From: an uncultured Roseateles sp.
GTDB taxonomy: Bacteria; Pseudomonadota; Gammaproteobacteria; Burkholderiales; Burkholderiaceae_C
Assembly: GCF_913777145.1 (NCBI RefSeq)
Contig: NZ_CAJYPS010000021.1
Coordinates: forward strand, 1-54,919
Direction of reading: 5' to 3'
DNA length: 54,919 nt
Each line of letters begins with the position of its first letter. The first letter of the stretch is position 1. The notes under the pieces were generated by a model. It worked only from the letters and a program-made list of their open reading frames with translations. It made no database searches and was not told where the DNA came from. Shown piece after piece: positions 46,736-54,919 of the stretch. Both the position numbers and the translations under genes were made by a program.

Positions 46736-47905
46736 ATGACCACCCCCTCCGATTCCACCCCCGCCACCGGCCTGGAACGCAAGCGCCGCTGGGCGCTGGC
46801 CGGCATCAGCCTGCTGGTGCTGCTGGGCGCTGCGGCCTATGCGGCCTACGCCACGCTCGTGCTGTCGCAGCGCGAGGACACCGACAACGCCTATGTGGGC
46901 GGCAACCAGGTGATGCTCACCGCCCAGGCCGCCGGCAACGTGGCCGAGATCCGCGCGGACGAGACCCAGCGCGTTCAGGCCGGCGCCGAGCTGGTGCTGC
47001 TGGACCCGGCCGATGCGCAGGTCGCGCTGGAGCAGGCCGCGGCCCGGCTGGGCCAGCAGGTGCGCGAGCTGCGTGAGCGCTACAGCGCGCTGGCCCAGTA
47101 CGACGCGACCATTGCCTTGCGCCGCACCGAACTGCAGCGTGCCCAGCAAGACCTGGCCCGCCGCCGCCCGCTGGCCGCCGACCAGACGCTGCCGGCCGAG
47201 GAGATCGCCCATGCGCAGGACGCGGTGCAGACCGCCCAGGCCGCGCTGGCCGTGGCCGAGCGCCAGGCCGAGGCCGCGCGCGCCGGTCTGGCCGGCGTGA
47301 GCCTGGCCGAGCACCCGGCGGTGCAGGCCGCGCGGGCCGACTATGTGCAGGCCTGGCTGGCCCAGCATCGCAACGCGGTGCTGGCGCCGGTCAGCGGCTA
47401 TGTGGGCAAGCGCAGCGTGCAGCTGGGCGCCCATGTGACGCCGGGCACGGCGCTGATGTCCATCGTGCCGCTGGAGCAGCTGTGGGTGGACGCGAACTTC
47501 AAGGAGTCCGAGCTGGCTCATTTGCGCGTGGGCCAGCCGGTGCAACTGCAGGCCGATGTCTACGGGGGCGACGTGAGCTTCCACGGTCGCGTGCTGGGCC
47601 TGTCGCCCGGCACCGGCAGCGCGTTCTCGCTGCTGCCGGCGCAGAACGCGACCGGCAACTGGATCAAGGTGGTGCAGCGTGTGCCGGTGCGCATCGCGCT
47701 GGACCCGGCGGAGCTGCGCGAGCATCCGCTGCGCATCGGCCTGTCCATGCAGGTGCGCGTGGACACGCACGACCGCAGTGGTCCCGTACTGGGCCAGGCC
47801 GCGCCGCAGAGCCAGCCGGTCTACCGCACGCAGGCGCTGCAGCAGCCGCTGCTGCAGGCCGAGTCCGCCGCCGACGCCATCATCGCGCGCCAGGCGCACG
47901 GCTGA
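46736..47905 (+). CDS. Membrane-fusion (HlyD/EmrA-like) efflux adaptor
   Basis: A 389-residue periplasmic adaptor anchored by one N-terminal helix (RRWALAGISLLVLLGAAAYA). The lipoyl half-motif EDTDNAYVGGNQVMLTAQAA and its partner VLAPVSGYVGKRSVQLGAHV flank an Ala/Gln-rich coiled-coil hairpin of about 120 residues. The beta-barrel region contains LWVDANFKESELAHLRVGQP, typical of EmrA. It links the EmrB-like carrier with the outer-membrane channel. It starts 10 bp after the channel gene. The order regulator, carrier, channel, adaptor is seen in Burkholderiales. Confidence 0.95.
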   Translation: MTTPSDSTPATGLERKRRWALAGISLLVLLGAAAYAAYATLVLSQREDTDNAYVGGNQVMLTAQAAGNVAEIRADETQRVQAGAELVLLDPADAQVALEQAAARLGQQVRELRERYSALAQYDATIALRRTELQRAQQDLARRRPLAADQTLPAEEIAHAQDAVQTAQAALAVAERQAEAARAGLAGVSLAEHPAVQAARADYVQAWLAQHRNAVLAPVSGYVGKRSVQLGAHVTPGTALMSIVPLEQLWVDANFKESELAHLRVGQPVQLQADVYGGDVSFHGRVLGLSPGTGSAFSLLPAQNATGNWIKVVQRVPVRIALDPAELREHPLRIGLSMQVRVDTHDRSGPVLGQAAPQSQPVYRTQALQQPLLQAESAADAIIARQAHG

Positions 47906-47926
47906 AGCGCGCGCAGGTGCCTGGTG

Positions 47927-49009
47927 TCAGGTGAGCTGTTCGGCCAGCGTCTCCGCCAGCGCCAGTGAGGCGGTCAGGCCCGGGGACTCTATGCCCAGCA
48001 GGTTGACCAGGCCGGGCTGGTGGTCGATCAGGAAATCGGCCGCCGGCTCGCCGGGGCCGCTGAGCTTGGGTCGTATGCCGCTGTAGGCCGGCGCCAGACG
48101 GCCCTCGGGCAGGCCCGGCCAGTAGTGGCGCACCTCGGCCTCGAAGGCCGGGCCCAGGGCCGGGTCCACGCGGTAGTCCAGCGTGTCGGGGTCGCGCTCG
48201 TCCAGCCACTGCACATCCGGCCCGAAGCGGGCCTGGCCGCCCAGGTCCAGCGTCAGGTGCACGCCCAGGCCGCCGTCCACCGGCAGCGGGTAGATGAGGT
48301 GGGAGAAGGGCGCGCGCCCGGCCAGCGCGAAGTAATGGCCTCGCGCATAGCGCAGCGGCGCCACCGGCCGGCCCAGCGCGCCCGATACCCGGGCCGCGTG
48401 CAGGCCCGCGCAATTCACCACCAGGTCGGCGGCCAGTTCGAACTCGTCGCTGCAGCGCAGCCGCCAGACGCGGCCGTCGTAGTCGCCGCCCTCCACGCGA
48501 CTGGCCAGCGCCAGCAACGCACCGGCGGCCTCGGCATCGCCCAGCAGCGCGGTCATCAGGCCATGGCTGTCCACGATGCCGCTGGATGGCGACCACAGCG
48601 CCGCGGCGCAGCGCAGTTCGGGCTCGCGGGCCCGCGCCTCGTCGCCCGCCAGCAGGCTCAGGTCGTGCACGCCGTTGGCCGCACCCTGGGCGGCCAGGGC
48701 CTGCAGCCGGGGCAGGTCGCTCTCGCGCGTGGCCACCACCAGCTTGCCGCAGCGCCGGTGCGCGATGCCGCGGGCGGCGCAGTAGTCGTACAGCAGGGCC
48801 TTGCCACGCACGCACAGCGCCGCCTTGAGGCTGGCGGTGGGGTAGTAGAGCCCGGCGTGTATCACCTCGCTGTTGCGCGAGGAGATGCCGCTGCCTATCG
48901 CGCTCGCGGCTTCGATCAGCACGACCTCGCGGCCCTGCTGAACCAGCGCCCGCGCGACTGCCAGGCCCACCACGCCGGCGCCTATGACGGCGATCTCAAC
49001 GCGGTCCAT
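47927..49009 (-). CDS. FAD-dependent oxidoreductase, L-2-hydroxyglutarate oxidase-like
   Basis: A 360-residue DAO/GlpO-type flavoprotein. The FAD-binding GAGVVG is at 10-15 after the strand VEIAVI. Blocks [31 protein letters not shown] and the C-terminal [10 protein letters not shown] resemble LhgO, which oxidises L-2-hydroxyglutarate to 2-oxoglutarate. This substrate is a suggestion; other 2-hydroxy acids are possible. It lies 12 bp after the aminopeptidase gene, on the same strand, so co-transcription is likely. The efflux adaptor gene converges on it with a 21-bp gap. Confidence 0.87.
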   Translation of the reverse strand: MDRVEIAVIGAGVVGLAVARALVQQGREVVLIEAASAIGSGISSRNSEVIHAGLYYPTASLKAALCVRGKALLYDYCAARGIAHRRCGKLVVATRESDLPRLQALAAQGAANGVHDLSLLAGDEARAREPELRCAAALWSPSSGIVDSHGLMTALLGDAEAAGALLALASRVEGGDYDGRVWRLRCSDEFELAADLVVNCAGLHAARVSGALGRPVAPLRYARGHYFALAGRAPFSHLIYPLPVDGGLGVHLTLDLGGQARFGPDVQWLDERDPDTLDYRVDPALGPAFEAEVRHYWPGLPEGRLAPAYSGIRPKLSGPGEPAADFLIDHQPGLVNLLGIESPGLTASLALAETLAEQLT

Positions 49010-49021
49010 GGCCGGGCCCGC

Positions 49022-50833
49022 TCAGAGGGGCTCGGTGCGTTCCAGCAGCCAGGCCAGCGCCGCGCCGCTCACGCGCGGCTGCAGGCGCTCGCGCACGGTC
49101 GCGTGGTAGCGGTTCAGCCACGCGATCTCGTCGGCACGCAGCAGGCTGGTGTCTATGCAGCGCGTGTCGATAGGGCACAGCGTCAGCGTCTCGAAGCCCA
49201 GCATTTCGCCGAAGGCGCCGGCCTCGGGCGTGTCCACCACGACGTTGAGCACCAGGTTCTCGATGCGCACACCCCACTGGCCCGGGCGGTACAGCCCTGG
49301 CTCTATGGACGTGACCATGCCCGGCTCCATGGCCATGGCCGGCTCGGCCGTGGCCTTGGAGATGCTCTGCGGGCCTTCATGCACGTTCAGGAAGTAGCCC
49401 ACGCCGTGGCCGGTACCGTGGCCGTAGTCCAGGCCGGCGGCCCACAGCGGCGCGCGCGCGATGCTGTCCAGCATGGGGCTGGGCGTGCCGCGCGGGAACA
49501 GCGTGGCCGACAGCGCGATCGTGCCCTTGAGCACGCGGGTGTAGTCGCGCTTGTGCGCGGCGCTGATCTGGCCGATGGGCCACACGCGGGTGATGTCGGT
49601 GGTGCCGCCCACATACTGGCCGCCGGAGTCGATCAGCAGCAGGCCGTTGCCCTCTATCCAGGAGAAAGCGTCCGGCGTGGCACGGTAGTGGGGCAGGGCG
49701 CCATTGGCGTTGAAGCCGGCGATGGTGGAGAAGGACAGGCCCACGAAGCCGGTGCGCCTGGTGCGCGCGGCGGTCAGCCGGGTGTCGATGTCCAGCTCGC
49801 TCCAGCGCTCGCCGCGGGCCAGCGAGGCCTCGAACTCGGCATAGAACTCGCACATCGCGGCGCCGTCCTCGGCCATGGCCTCGCGGATGAAGGCGGCCTC
49901 GGCCGAGGTCTTGCGGCTCTTGGCCAGCGTGCTGGGGTTGATCTGCTCGATCACCTTGACGCCGGCGGGCACGGCCTCGCGCAGGCCCAGCGTGATGCGG
50001 CGCGGGTCCAGCAGCAGCTGGCCGTCCGCGGGCAGCGCGGCCAGCGCGGCGGCAGCCTGCTCGTAGGGCTGCACCTGCAGGCCGTCGGCCGCAAGGCGGG
50101 CGGCCAGTGCGGCATCGATCTTGCCCGCGGCCACGAACAGCTGGCCACCGCGCATGTCCAGCAGCAGGTGGGCCAGGAAGACCGGGTTGTATTCCACGTC
50201 CGAGCCGCGCAGGTTCAGCAGCCAGGCGATGTCGTCCACGGTGGAGATCAGGTGGTGGCTGGCGCCGGCCGAGGCCATCGCGGCGCGCACGCGTGCCAGC
50301 TTTTCACCGCGCGACACCGTGGCCTGCGGCGGCAGGTGCTCGTACACCGGTTCGGCGGGCAGGCCGGGGCGCTGGGGCCAGATGGCCTGCAGCAGGTCCA
50401 GGTCGGTGCGCAGCGTCAGGCCGGCGCGTGTCATCGCGTGGCGCAGCGTGCTGGCCAGCGACAGGCCCAGCACCTGGCCGTCCACCGCCAGCGTCTGGCC
50501 GGGGCGCAGCTGCTGCGCGATCCAGTCGATGTACTGGGTGGAGGCGCCCGACGCCATCTTCTCCAGCGCGATGCCGCTGCCGGCGATCTGGGCCTCGGCC
50601 TGGGTCCAGTAGCGGCTGTCGGCGAACAGTGCCGCGCGGTCCTGCGTGACCACCAGGCTGCCCACCGAGCCGGTGAAGCCCGACAGCCACTGCCGGCCCT
50701 GCCAGCGCTCGGGCAGGTACTCGGACAGGTGCGGGTCGGCCGAGGGCACGAGCACGGCCTGCACGCCGGCTGCTCGCATCGCGTCGCGTAGCTGGTCGAT
50801 GCGCAAACGGGTTTCGGAGGTGCGGGTGTCCAT
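49022..50833 (-). CDS. Xaa-Pro aminopeptidase (M24 family, three-domain type)
   Basis: A 603-residue cytoplasmic metallopeptidase that removes N-terminal residues before proline. Two creatinase-like N-terminal domains precede the pita-bread catalytic domain. The five metal ligands are visible as Asp402, Asp413, His476 (HGTGHGVG), Glu511 (TSIEPGLY) and Glu525 (RIENLVL). The three-domain length resembles eukaryotic APP1 rather than the shorter E. coli PepP. The ATG gives MDTRTSETRLRIDQLR. The flavoprotein gene follows 12 bp later. Confidence 0.94.
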   Translation of the reverse strand: MDTRTSETRLRIDQLRDAMRAAGVQAVLVPSADPHLSEYLPERWQGRQWLSGFTGSVGSLVVTQDRAALFADSRYWTQAEAQIAGSGIALEKMASGASTQYIDWIAQQLRPGQTLAVDGQVLGLSLASTLRHAMTRAGLTLRTDLDLLQAIWPQRPGLPAEPVYEHLPPQATVSRGEKLARVRAAMASAGASHHLISTVDDIAWLLNLRGSDVEYNPVFLAHLLLDMRGGQLFVAAGKIDAALAARLAADGLQVQPYEQAAAALAALPADGQLLLDPRRITLGLREAVPAGVKVIEQINPSTLAKSRKTSAEAAFIREAMAEDGAAMCEFYAEFEASLARGERWSELDIDTRLTAARTRRTGFVGLSFSTIAGFNANGALPHYRATPDAFSWIEGNGLLLIDSGGQYVGGTTDITRVWPIGQISAAHKRDYTRVLKGTIALSATLFPRGTPSPMLDSIARAPLWAAGLDYGHGTGHGVGYFLNVHEGPQSISKATAEPAMAMEPGMVTSIEPGLYRPGQWGVRIENLVLNVVVDTPEAGAFGEMLGFETLTLCPIDTRCIDTSLLRADEIAWLNRYHATVRERLQPRVSGAALAWLLERTEPL

Positions 50834-50895
50834 GCAGCAAGCCTTTGTTCTTGGGGGAGCGTCGAGTTTAGGTCTAAGCGCCTGGCCTGCCGGCG

Positions 50896-51420
50896 TCAGG
50901 GGCCGGGGGCGGGGCGCTGCAGCGCGGCGATGGCCAGCGCGAGGCGCCGGGCTTCCGGGCCGGCCACGTCGGTCCAGCCCAGGCCGGCCTTGGTGAGCGT
51001 GCCGCGCAGGTGCTGATCCAGCCGCGCGCGGGCGGCGGGGCCGTCGCGCTGCACGCCGTCGGGTTCCCAGGGCAGGTCAGTCGCGCACAGCAGGTTGAGC
51101 GCGCAGCCGCGCTGAAAGTCCAGCGCGGCGGGCAGCAGCGTGGTGTCGTCGAAATACTGCTGGCTGTAGAGCGCCGTGATCAGCGGTGTGGTGTCGCAGA
51201 ACACCAGCGCCTGGCCTTGGGCGGCGGCCTGGATGCGGCGCGCCTGCTCGGCCGCGATCTGGGCCTGCTCCTCGCGCCGCGGCGTGCGGCCGGCAGCGTC
51301 GCACCATTCGCGCAGCACCTCGGGCACAAAGGCCGCGTCGAAATGCCGGGCCAGCGCCTGGCCCAGCGTGGTCTTGCCGGTGCATTCACCGCCCAGCAGC
51401 GCGACCAGGCGGGCACTCAT
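50896..51420 (-). CDS. NadR-like ATPase/kinase, probable nicotinamide riboside kinase
   Basis: A 174-residue P-loop protein. The Walker A motif GGECTGKT is at 10-17; VFCDTTPLITALYSQQYF is the Walker B-like strand region and YSQQYFDD a lid-side feature seen in the kinase domain of NadR. Its ATG overlaps the pnuC stop by four bases (ATGA). Since PnuC imports nicotinamide riboside, this kinase should phosphorylate it to NMN and so trap it in the cell. Unlike full NadR it has no adenylyltransferase or HTH domain. Confidence 0.88.
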   Translation of the reverse strand: MSARLVALLGGECTGKTTLGQALARHFDAAFVPEVLREWCDAAGRTPRREEQAQIAAEQARRIQAAAQGQALVFCDTTPLITALYSQQYFDDTTLLPAALDFQRGCALNLLCATDLPWEPDGVQRDGPAARARLDQHLRGTLTKAGLGWTDVAGPEARRLALAIAALQRPAPGP

Positions 51421-52055
51421 GCCCGCGCGGCGGCCAGGCCCGCCTGGCGCCAGGCGCGCCAGCCCCAGAAGCTCATGGGAATGAAGCCGGCATACAGCAG
51501 CACGGTGAGCCAGTAGCCCTTGAGGCCGAACAGCACGACGCTGACCACATTCACCACGACCCAGGTGGGCCAGTTTTCCTCGTACTTGCGCGCCAGCAGC
51601 CACTGGCCAAGCAGGCTGGCGACGGTGGGAAAGGCGTCCCAGTAGGGCAGCGGCGAGTCGGTGTGGCGGGCCAGGAACCAGCCCAGCAGCGGCCAGGCGG
51701 CCAGCGTCAGCAGCGTGGGGCGCAGCAGGCCGGCCAGGCCCAGGCGCCGCACCTGCAGCGCACTGCCGTCCGCGCGGCGGCCGAAGCGCCACTGCCACCA
51801 GCCCCAGCCGGCCAGTGCGGCGAACAGCAGCTGCAGCGCCGCCTCGCCGTAGAGCCGGCCTTCCCAGAAGAGCGCGAAGTACATCAGCGAGCTGACGATG
51901 GCCAGCGGCCAGGCCAGCAGCTTCACGCGCATATTGCAGACCACCATCCACAGCGCCAGCACAAAGGCCACCAGCTCCAGCCAGGAAATCGGGCTGCCGA
52001 GCGCGACGAAGGCGGGCGACTGCAGCGCCGCCCAGAGCTGGGAGATCAGGGACAC
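51417..52055 (-). CDS. pnuC: Nicotinamide riboside transporter PnuC
   Basis: A 212-residue inner-membrane protein with about seven helices. The family start SWLELVAFVLALWMVVCNMR and the block GQWLLARKYEENWPTWVVVN with its conserved tryptophans and asparagine identify PnuC, a facilitated-diffusion channel for nicotinamide riboside. No ATG fits: a GTG at 52055 is taken as start, but a TTG at 52070 is also in frame. It overlaps the downstream kinase gene. A GC-rich hairpin (52081-52096) lies between ftsB and this gene. Confidence 0.92.
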   Translation of the reverse strand: MSLISQLWAALQSPAFVALGSPISWLELVAFVLALWMVVCNMRVKLLAWPLAIVSSLMYFALFWEGRLYGEAALQLLFAALAGWGWWQWRFGRRADGSALQVRRLGLAGLLRPTLLTLAAWPLLGWFLARHTDSPLPYWDAFPTVASLLGQWLLARKYEENWPTWVVVNVVSVVLFGLKGYWLTVLLYAGFIPMSFWGWRAWRQAGLAAARA

Positions 52056-52098
52056 GGTGGTGGGAAGCAATGCCTAAGCGGGCCGGCGTGCCGGCCGC

Positions 52099-52365
52099 TC
52101 ATTTCAGCGGGATGTAGATCTCATCCTGCTTGATCATGCCCAGCTCGAAGCGGGCTTTCTCCTCGACCATCTCCAGGCCTTCGCGCAGGTCGCGCAACTC
52201 GGCCTGGAGCTGGGCGTTGGCGGCCCGGGCCTTGTCGTTGTCGGCTTCGGCCTGGGCCAGCTCCACGCGCAGCTGGGCGACGCGCGGCAGGCTGCCCCGG
52301 CCCACCCAGATCTGGGCTTGGATGGCCAGCAGGAAGACGACCAGGACCACGGCGAGAGCTTTCAT
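52099..52365 (-). CDS. ftsB: Cell division protein FtsB
   Basis: An 88-residue bitopic membrane protein of the divisome. One N-terminal helix (ALAVVLVVFLLAIQAQIWVG) is followed by a periplasmic coiled coil (RVELAQAEADNDKARAANAQ and RDLREGLEMVEEKARFELGM), ending KQDEIYIPLK. It joins FtsL and FtsQ to activate septal wall synthesis. The ATG at 52365 is chosen because it gives the normal short cytoplasmic start. It follows eno by 69 bp; eno-ftsB is a common pair in betaproteobacteria. Confidence 0.95.
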   Translation of the reverse strand: MKALAVVLVVFLLAIQAQIWVGRGSLPRVAQLRVELAQAEADNDKARAANAQLQAELRDLREGLEMVEEKARFELGMIKQDEIYIPLK

Positions 52366-52434
52366 GGCGGACGAGGGCGAGGAGGGGAGGGAGGCGCGCG
52401 CCACGACCGCAGCCGCGGCGCGTGAGGCCGGACC

Positions 52435-53721
<1,287 letters not shown>

Positions 53722-53802
53722 TCAGCTGTCTCCAGAAAGTGAAAAAACTCAGGGCGCGCAGTGTGCCAAGCAGGCGTTACCGCGTCACAACATTCGCGGG
53801 GT

Positions 53803-54093
53803 TCAGACCCCTTCGATCAACACCATGCGCATCACGGCCGCGCCCTCGCGGGCCTGGCGTGCGCGGCCGTACTCGGGCGAGTCGTAGAAGGCCAGCGCGG
53901 CCTCGCGCGACGGGAACTTCAGCAGCACGACGCGCTCGGGCGTCCAGTCGCCTTCCAGCACCTGCACGGCGCCGCCACGGATGCACACCTCGGCGCCATG
54001 CGCCTGCATCGCGAGCGACGAGAACTTGCGGTAGTCCTCGTATTGCATGGGGTTGGTGACGGTGACGTTGGCGAGGATGTAGGCGCTGGGCAT
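53803..54093 (-). CDS. DUF1330 family protein
   Basis: A 96-residue protein with a dimeric ferredoxin-like fold: PSAYILANVTVTNPMQYEDY, GGAVQVLEGDWTPERVVLLK, FPSREAALAFYDSPEYGRAR. These blocks are the DUF1330 signature. It lies between kdsA (44 bp) and eno (81 bp). Stress-related or monooxygenase-like roles have been suggested for the fold, but none is proven. The start ATG is the only good one; the bases before it contain no strong Shine-Dalgarno. Confidence 0.9.
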   Translation of the reverse strand: MPSAYILANVTVTNPMQYEDYRKFSSLAMQAHGAEVCIRGGAVQVLEGDWTPERVVLLKFPSREAALAFYDSPEYGRARQAREGAAVMRMVLIEGV

Positions 54094-54100
54094 GGCGGGT

Positions 54101-54153
54101 TCAGCAGGAGAAGTCGTATCGACGGAGGATCTTTCCCTCAGCAGGAGAAATCG
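54101..54153. repeat. Short direct repeat of the kdsA 3' end
   Basis: TCAGCAGGAGAAGTCG at 54101-54116 and TCAGCAGGAGAAATCG at 54138-54153 differ in one base. The second copy is the end and stop of kdsA on the minus strand (FSC-stop); the first lies in the gap before the DUF1330 gene. The offset is 37 bp. Confidence 0.7.
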
Positions 54154-54919
54154 TTCTCCAGCAGCGGCTGCTGCTTGACCACGCGGTCCAGCGCCACCAG
54201 CTGCTCCAGCAGGGTCTTCATGTGCTTGAGCGGCACGGCGTTCGGCCCGTCGCTGAAGGCCTCGGCCGGGTTGGGGTGGGTCTCCATGAACAGGCCCGCC
54301 ACGCCCACGCCGATGCCCGCGCGGGCCAGCACCGGCACCATCTCACGGGCACCGCCGCTGCTGGTGCCCTGACCGCCGGGCTTCTGCACCGAGTGGGTCA
54401 CGTCGAACACCACCGGCGCACCGCTGTTGCGCATCTCGGCCAGGCTGGTCATGTCGGCCACCAGGTTGTTGTAGCCGAAGCTCACGCCGCGCTCGCAGGC
54501 CAGGAAACGGTCTTCGGAGAGGCCCGCCTCGCGCGCAGCGGCGCGGGCCTTGTCGATGACGTTCTTCATGTCCCAGGGCGCGAGGAACTGGCCCTTCTTG
54601 ATGTTCACGGGCTTGCCGCTCTGGGCGACGGCACGGATGAAATCAGTCTGGCGGCACAGGAAGGCCGGCGTCTGCAGCACGTCGACGACGGCAGCCACCT
54701 CGGCCACCTGGCTGGCATCGTGCACATCGGTCAGCACCGGCAGGCCGGTCTGGCGGCGCACCTCGTCGAGGATCTTCAGGCCCGCTTCCATGCCGACGCC
54801 GCGCTTGGACGTGCCCGACGAGCGGTTGGCCTTGTCGAAGGAGCCCTTGTAGATCAGCGGGATGCCCAGGGCCGTGCAGGCTTCCTTCAGCAGGCCGGCA
54901 ACGTCCAGCGACATCTGCA
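54138..54919 (-). CDS. kdsA: 3-deoxy-D-manno-octulosonate 8-phosphate synthase (5' end outside window)
   Basis: The C-terminal 260 or so residues of KDO-8-phosphate synthase, which condenses phosphoenolpyruvate with arabinose 5-phosphate for lipopolysaccharide core synthesis. Family blocks are [67 protein letters not shown] and [19 protein letters not shown]. The frame stays open to the right edge; an ATG at 54914 is internal, because the conserved segment before [11 protein letters not shown] normally starts about 50 residues into the protein. The cysteine seen in metal-dependent forms is absent: the region reads [12 protein letters not shown], the non-metal type. Confidence 0.96.
   Translation of the reverse strand, partial: QMSLDVAGLLKEACTALGIPLIYKGSFDKANRSSGTSKRGVGMEAGLKILDEVRRQTGLPVLTDVHDASQVAEVAAVVDVLQTPAFLCRQTDFIRAVAQSGKPVNIKKGQFLAPWDMKNVIDKARAAAREAGLSEDRFLACERGVSFGYNNLVADMTSLAEMRNSGAPVVFDVTHSVQKPGGQGTSSGGAREMVPVLARAGIGVGVAGLFMETHPNPAEAFSDGPNAVPLKHMKTLLEQLVALDRVVKQQPLLENDFSC

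Noticed and set aside
52081..52096. GGCCGGC-GT-GCCGGCC hairpin between ftsB and pnuC as a riboswitch for NAD precursors
   Set aside because: Too short and simple for any riboswitch fold; at most a local stem near the ftsB stop.

Overview
This window is GC-rich chromosomal DNA from a betaproteobacterium of the order Burkholderiales, most likely the Comamonadaceae/Sphaerotilaceae (Leptothrix-Rubrivivax-Roseateles type). Evidence is the codon use, the gene orders ygfZ/mltG-tmk-holB-pilZ-tatD, hupB-tRNA-Val-ppiD and kdsA-eno-ftsB, an EF-P of the arginine-rhamnosylated (EarP) class, Bug-type (TctC) solute-binding proteins and a PEP-CTERM surface protein. I see no insertion sequence, phage, integrase, CRISPR array or rRNA. 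The two edges cut isocitrate lyase (left) and KdsA (right).

Region by region. (1) 1-446: 3' end of aceA, closed by a good terminator. (2) 529-7694, minus strand: a complete eight-gene Nit1C cluster (DsrE-like MSMEG_0572 protein, Nit6803-type nitrilase, radical SAM protein, GNAT, AIR-synthase-like protein, glycosyltransferase, MSMEG_0570 protein, flavin monooxygenase), divergent from a MocR regulator (8014-9405). The 319-bp gap between them is rich in ATCAA boxes and palindromes. Clusters of this type have been linked to nitrogen starvation and cyanide assimilation, but the actual pathway is unsolved; this is the most interesting system here. (3) 9466-13114: PEP-CTERM protein, iron-containing alcohol dehydrogenase, HSL-type esterase, and a thioesterase-acetyltransferase fusion. 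(4) 13131-29196: housekeeping genes (ygfZ, mltG, tmk, holB, pilZ-domain gene, tatD, ankyrin protein, AI-2E-type permease, efp, earP, uvrC, pgsA, hupB, tRNA-Val, ppiD, tRNA-His). (5) 29514-34297: chemoreceptor, LysR regulator facing an MFS carrier and a metallo-beta-lactamase-fold hydrolase. (6) 34334-43175: a full D-glucarate/galactarate catabolic locus with its FadR-type regulator and two candidate operators. (7) 43272-47905: a MarR-controlled tripartite drug/solvent efflux operon. (8) 47927-54919, minus strand: FAD oxidoreductase, Xaa-Pro aminopeptidase, NadR-like kinase with PnuC (NAD precursor salvage), ftsB, eno, a DUF1330 gene and kdsA.

How genes work together. In the glucarate locus GudD and GarD dehydrate glucarate and galactarate to 5-keto-4-deoxyglucarate, KdgD converts this to 2,5-dioxopentanoate, and the aldehyde dehydrogenase yields 2-oxoglutarate; the MFS carrier, and perhaps the TctC-type binding protein, serve uptake. 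EarP modifies Arg32 of the adjacent EF-P. PnuC imports nicotinamide riboside and the overlapping kinase gene would trap it as NMN. In the efflux operon the outer-membrane channel, inner-membrane carrier and adaptor genes lie in one run behind a MarR gene whose own start codon sits inside a 40-bp nested palindrome.

Coordinates and residue numbers were read by eye from the sequence. Start codons were chosen by ribosome-binding site, overlap and family N-terminus; uncertain ones are flagged.
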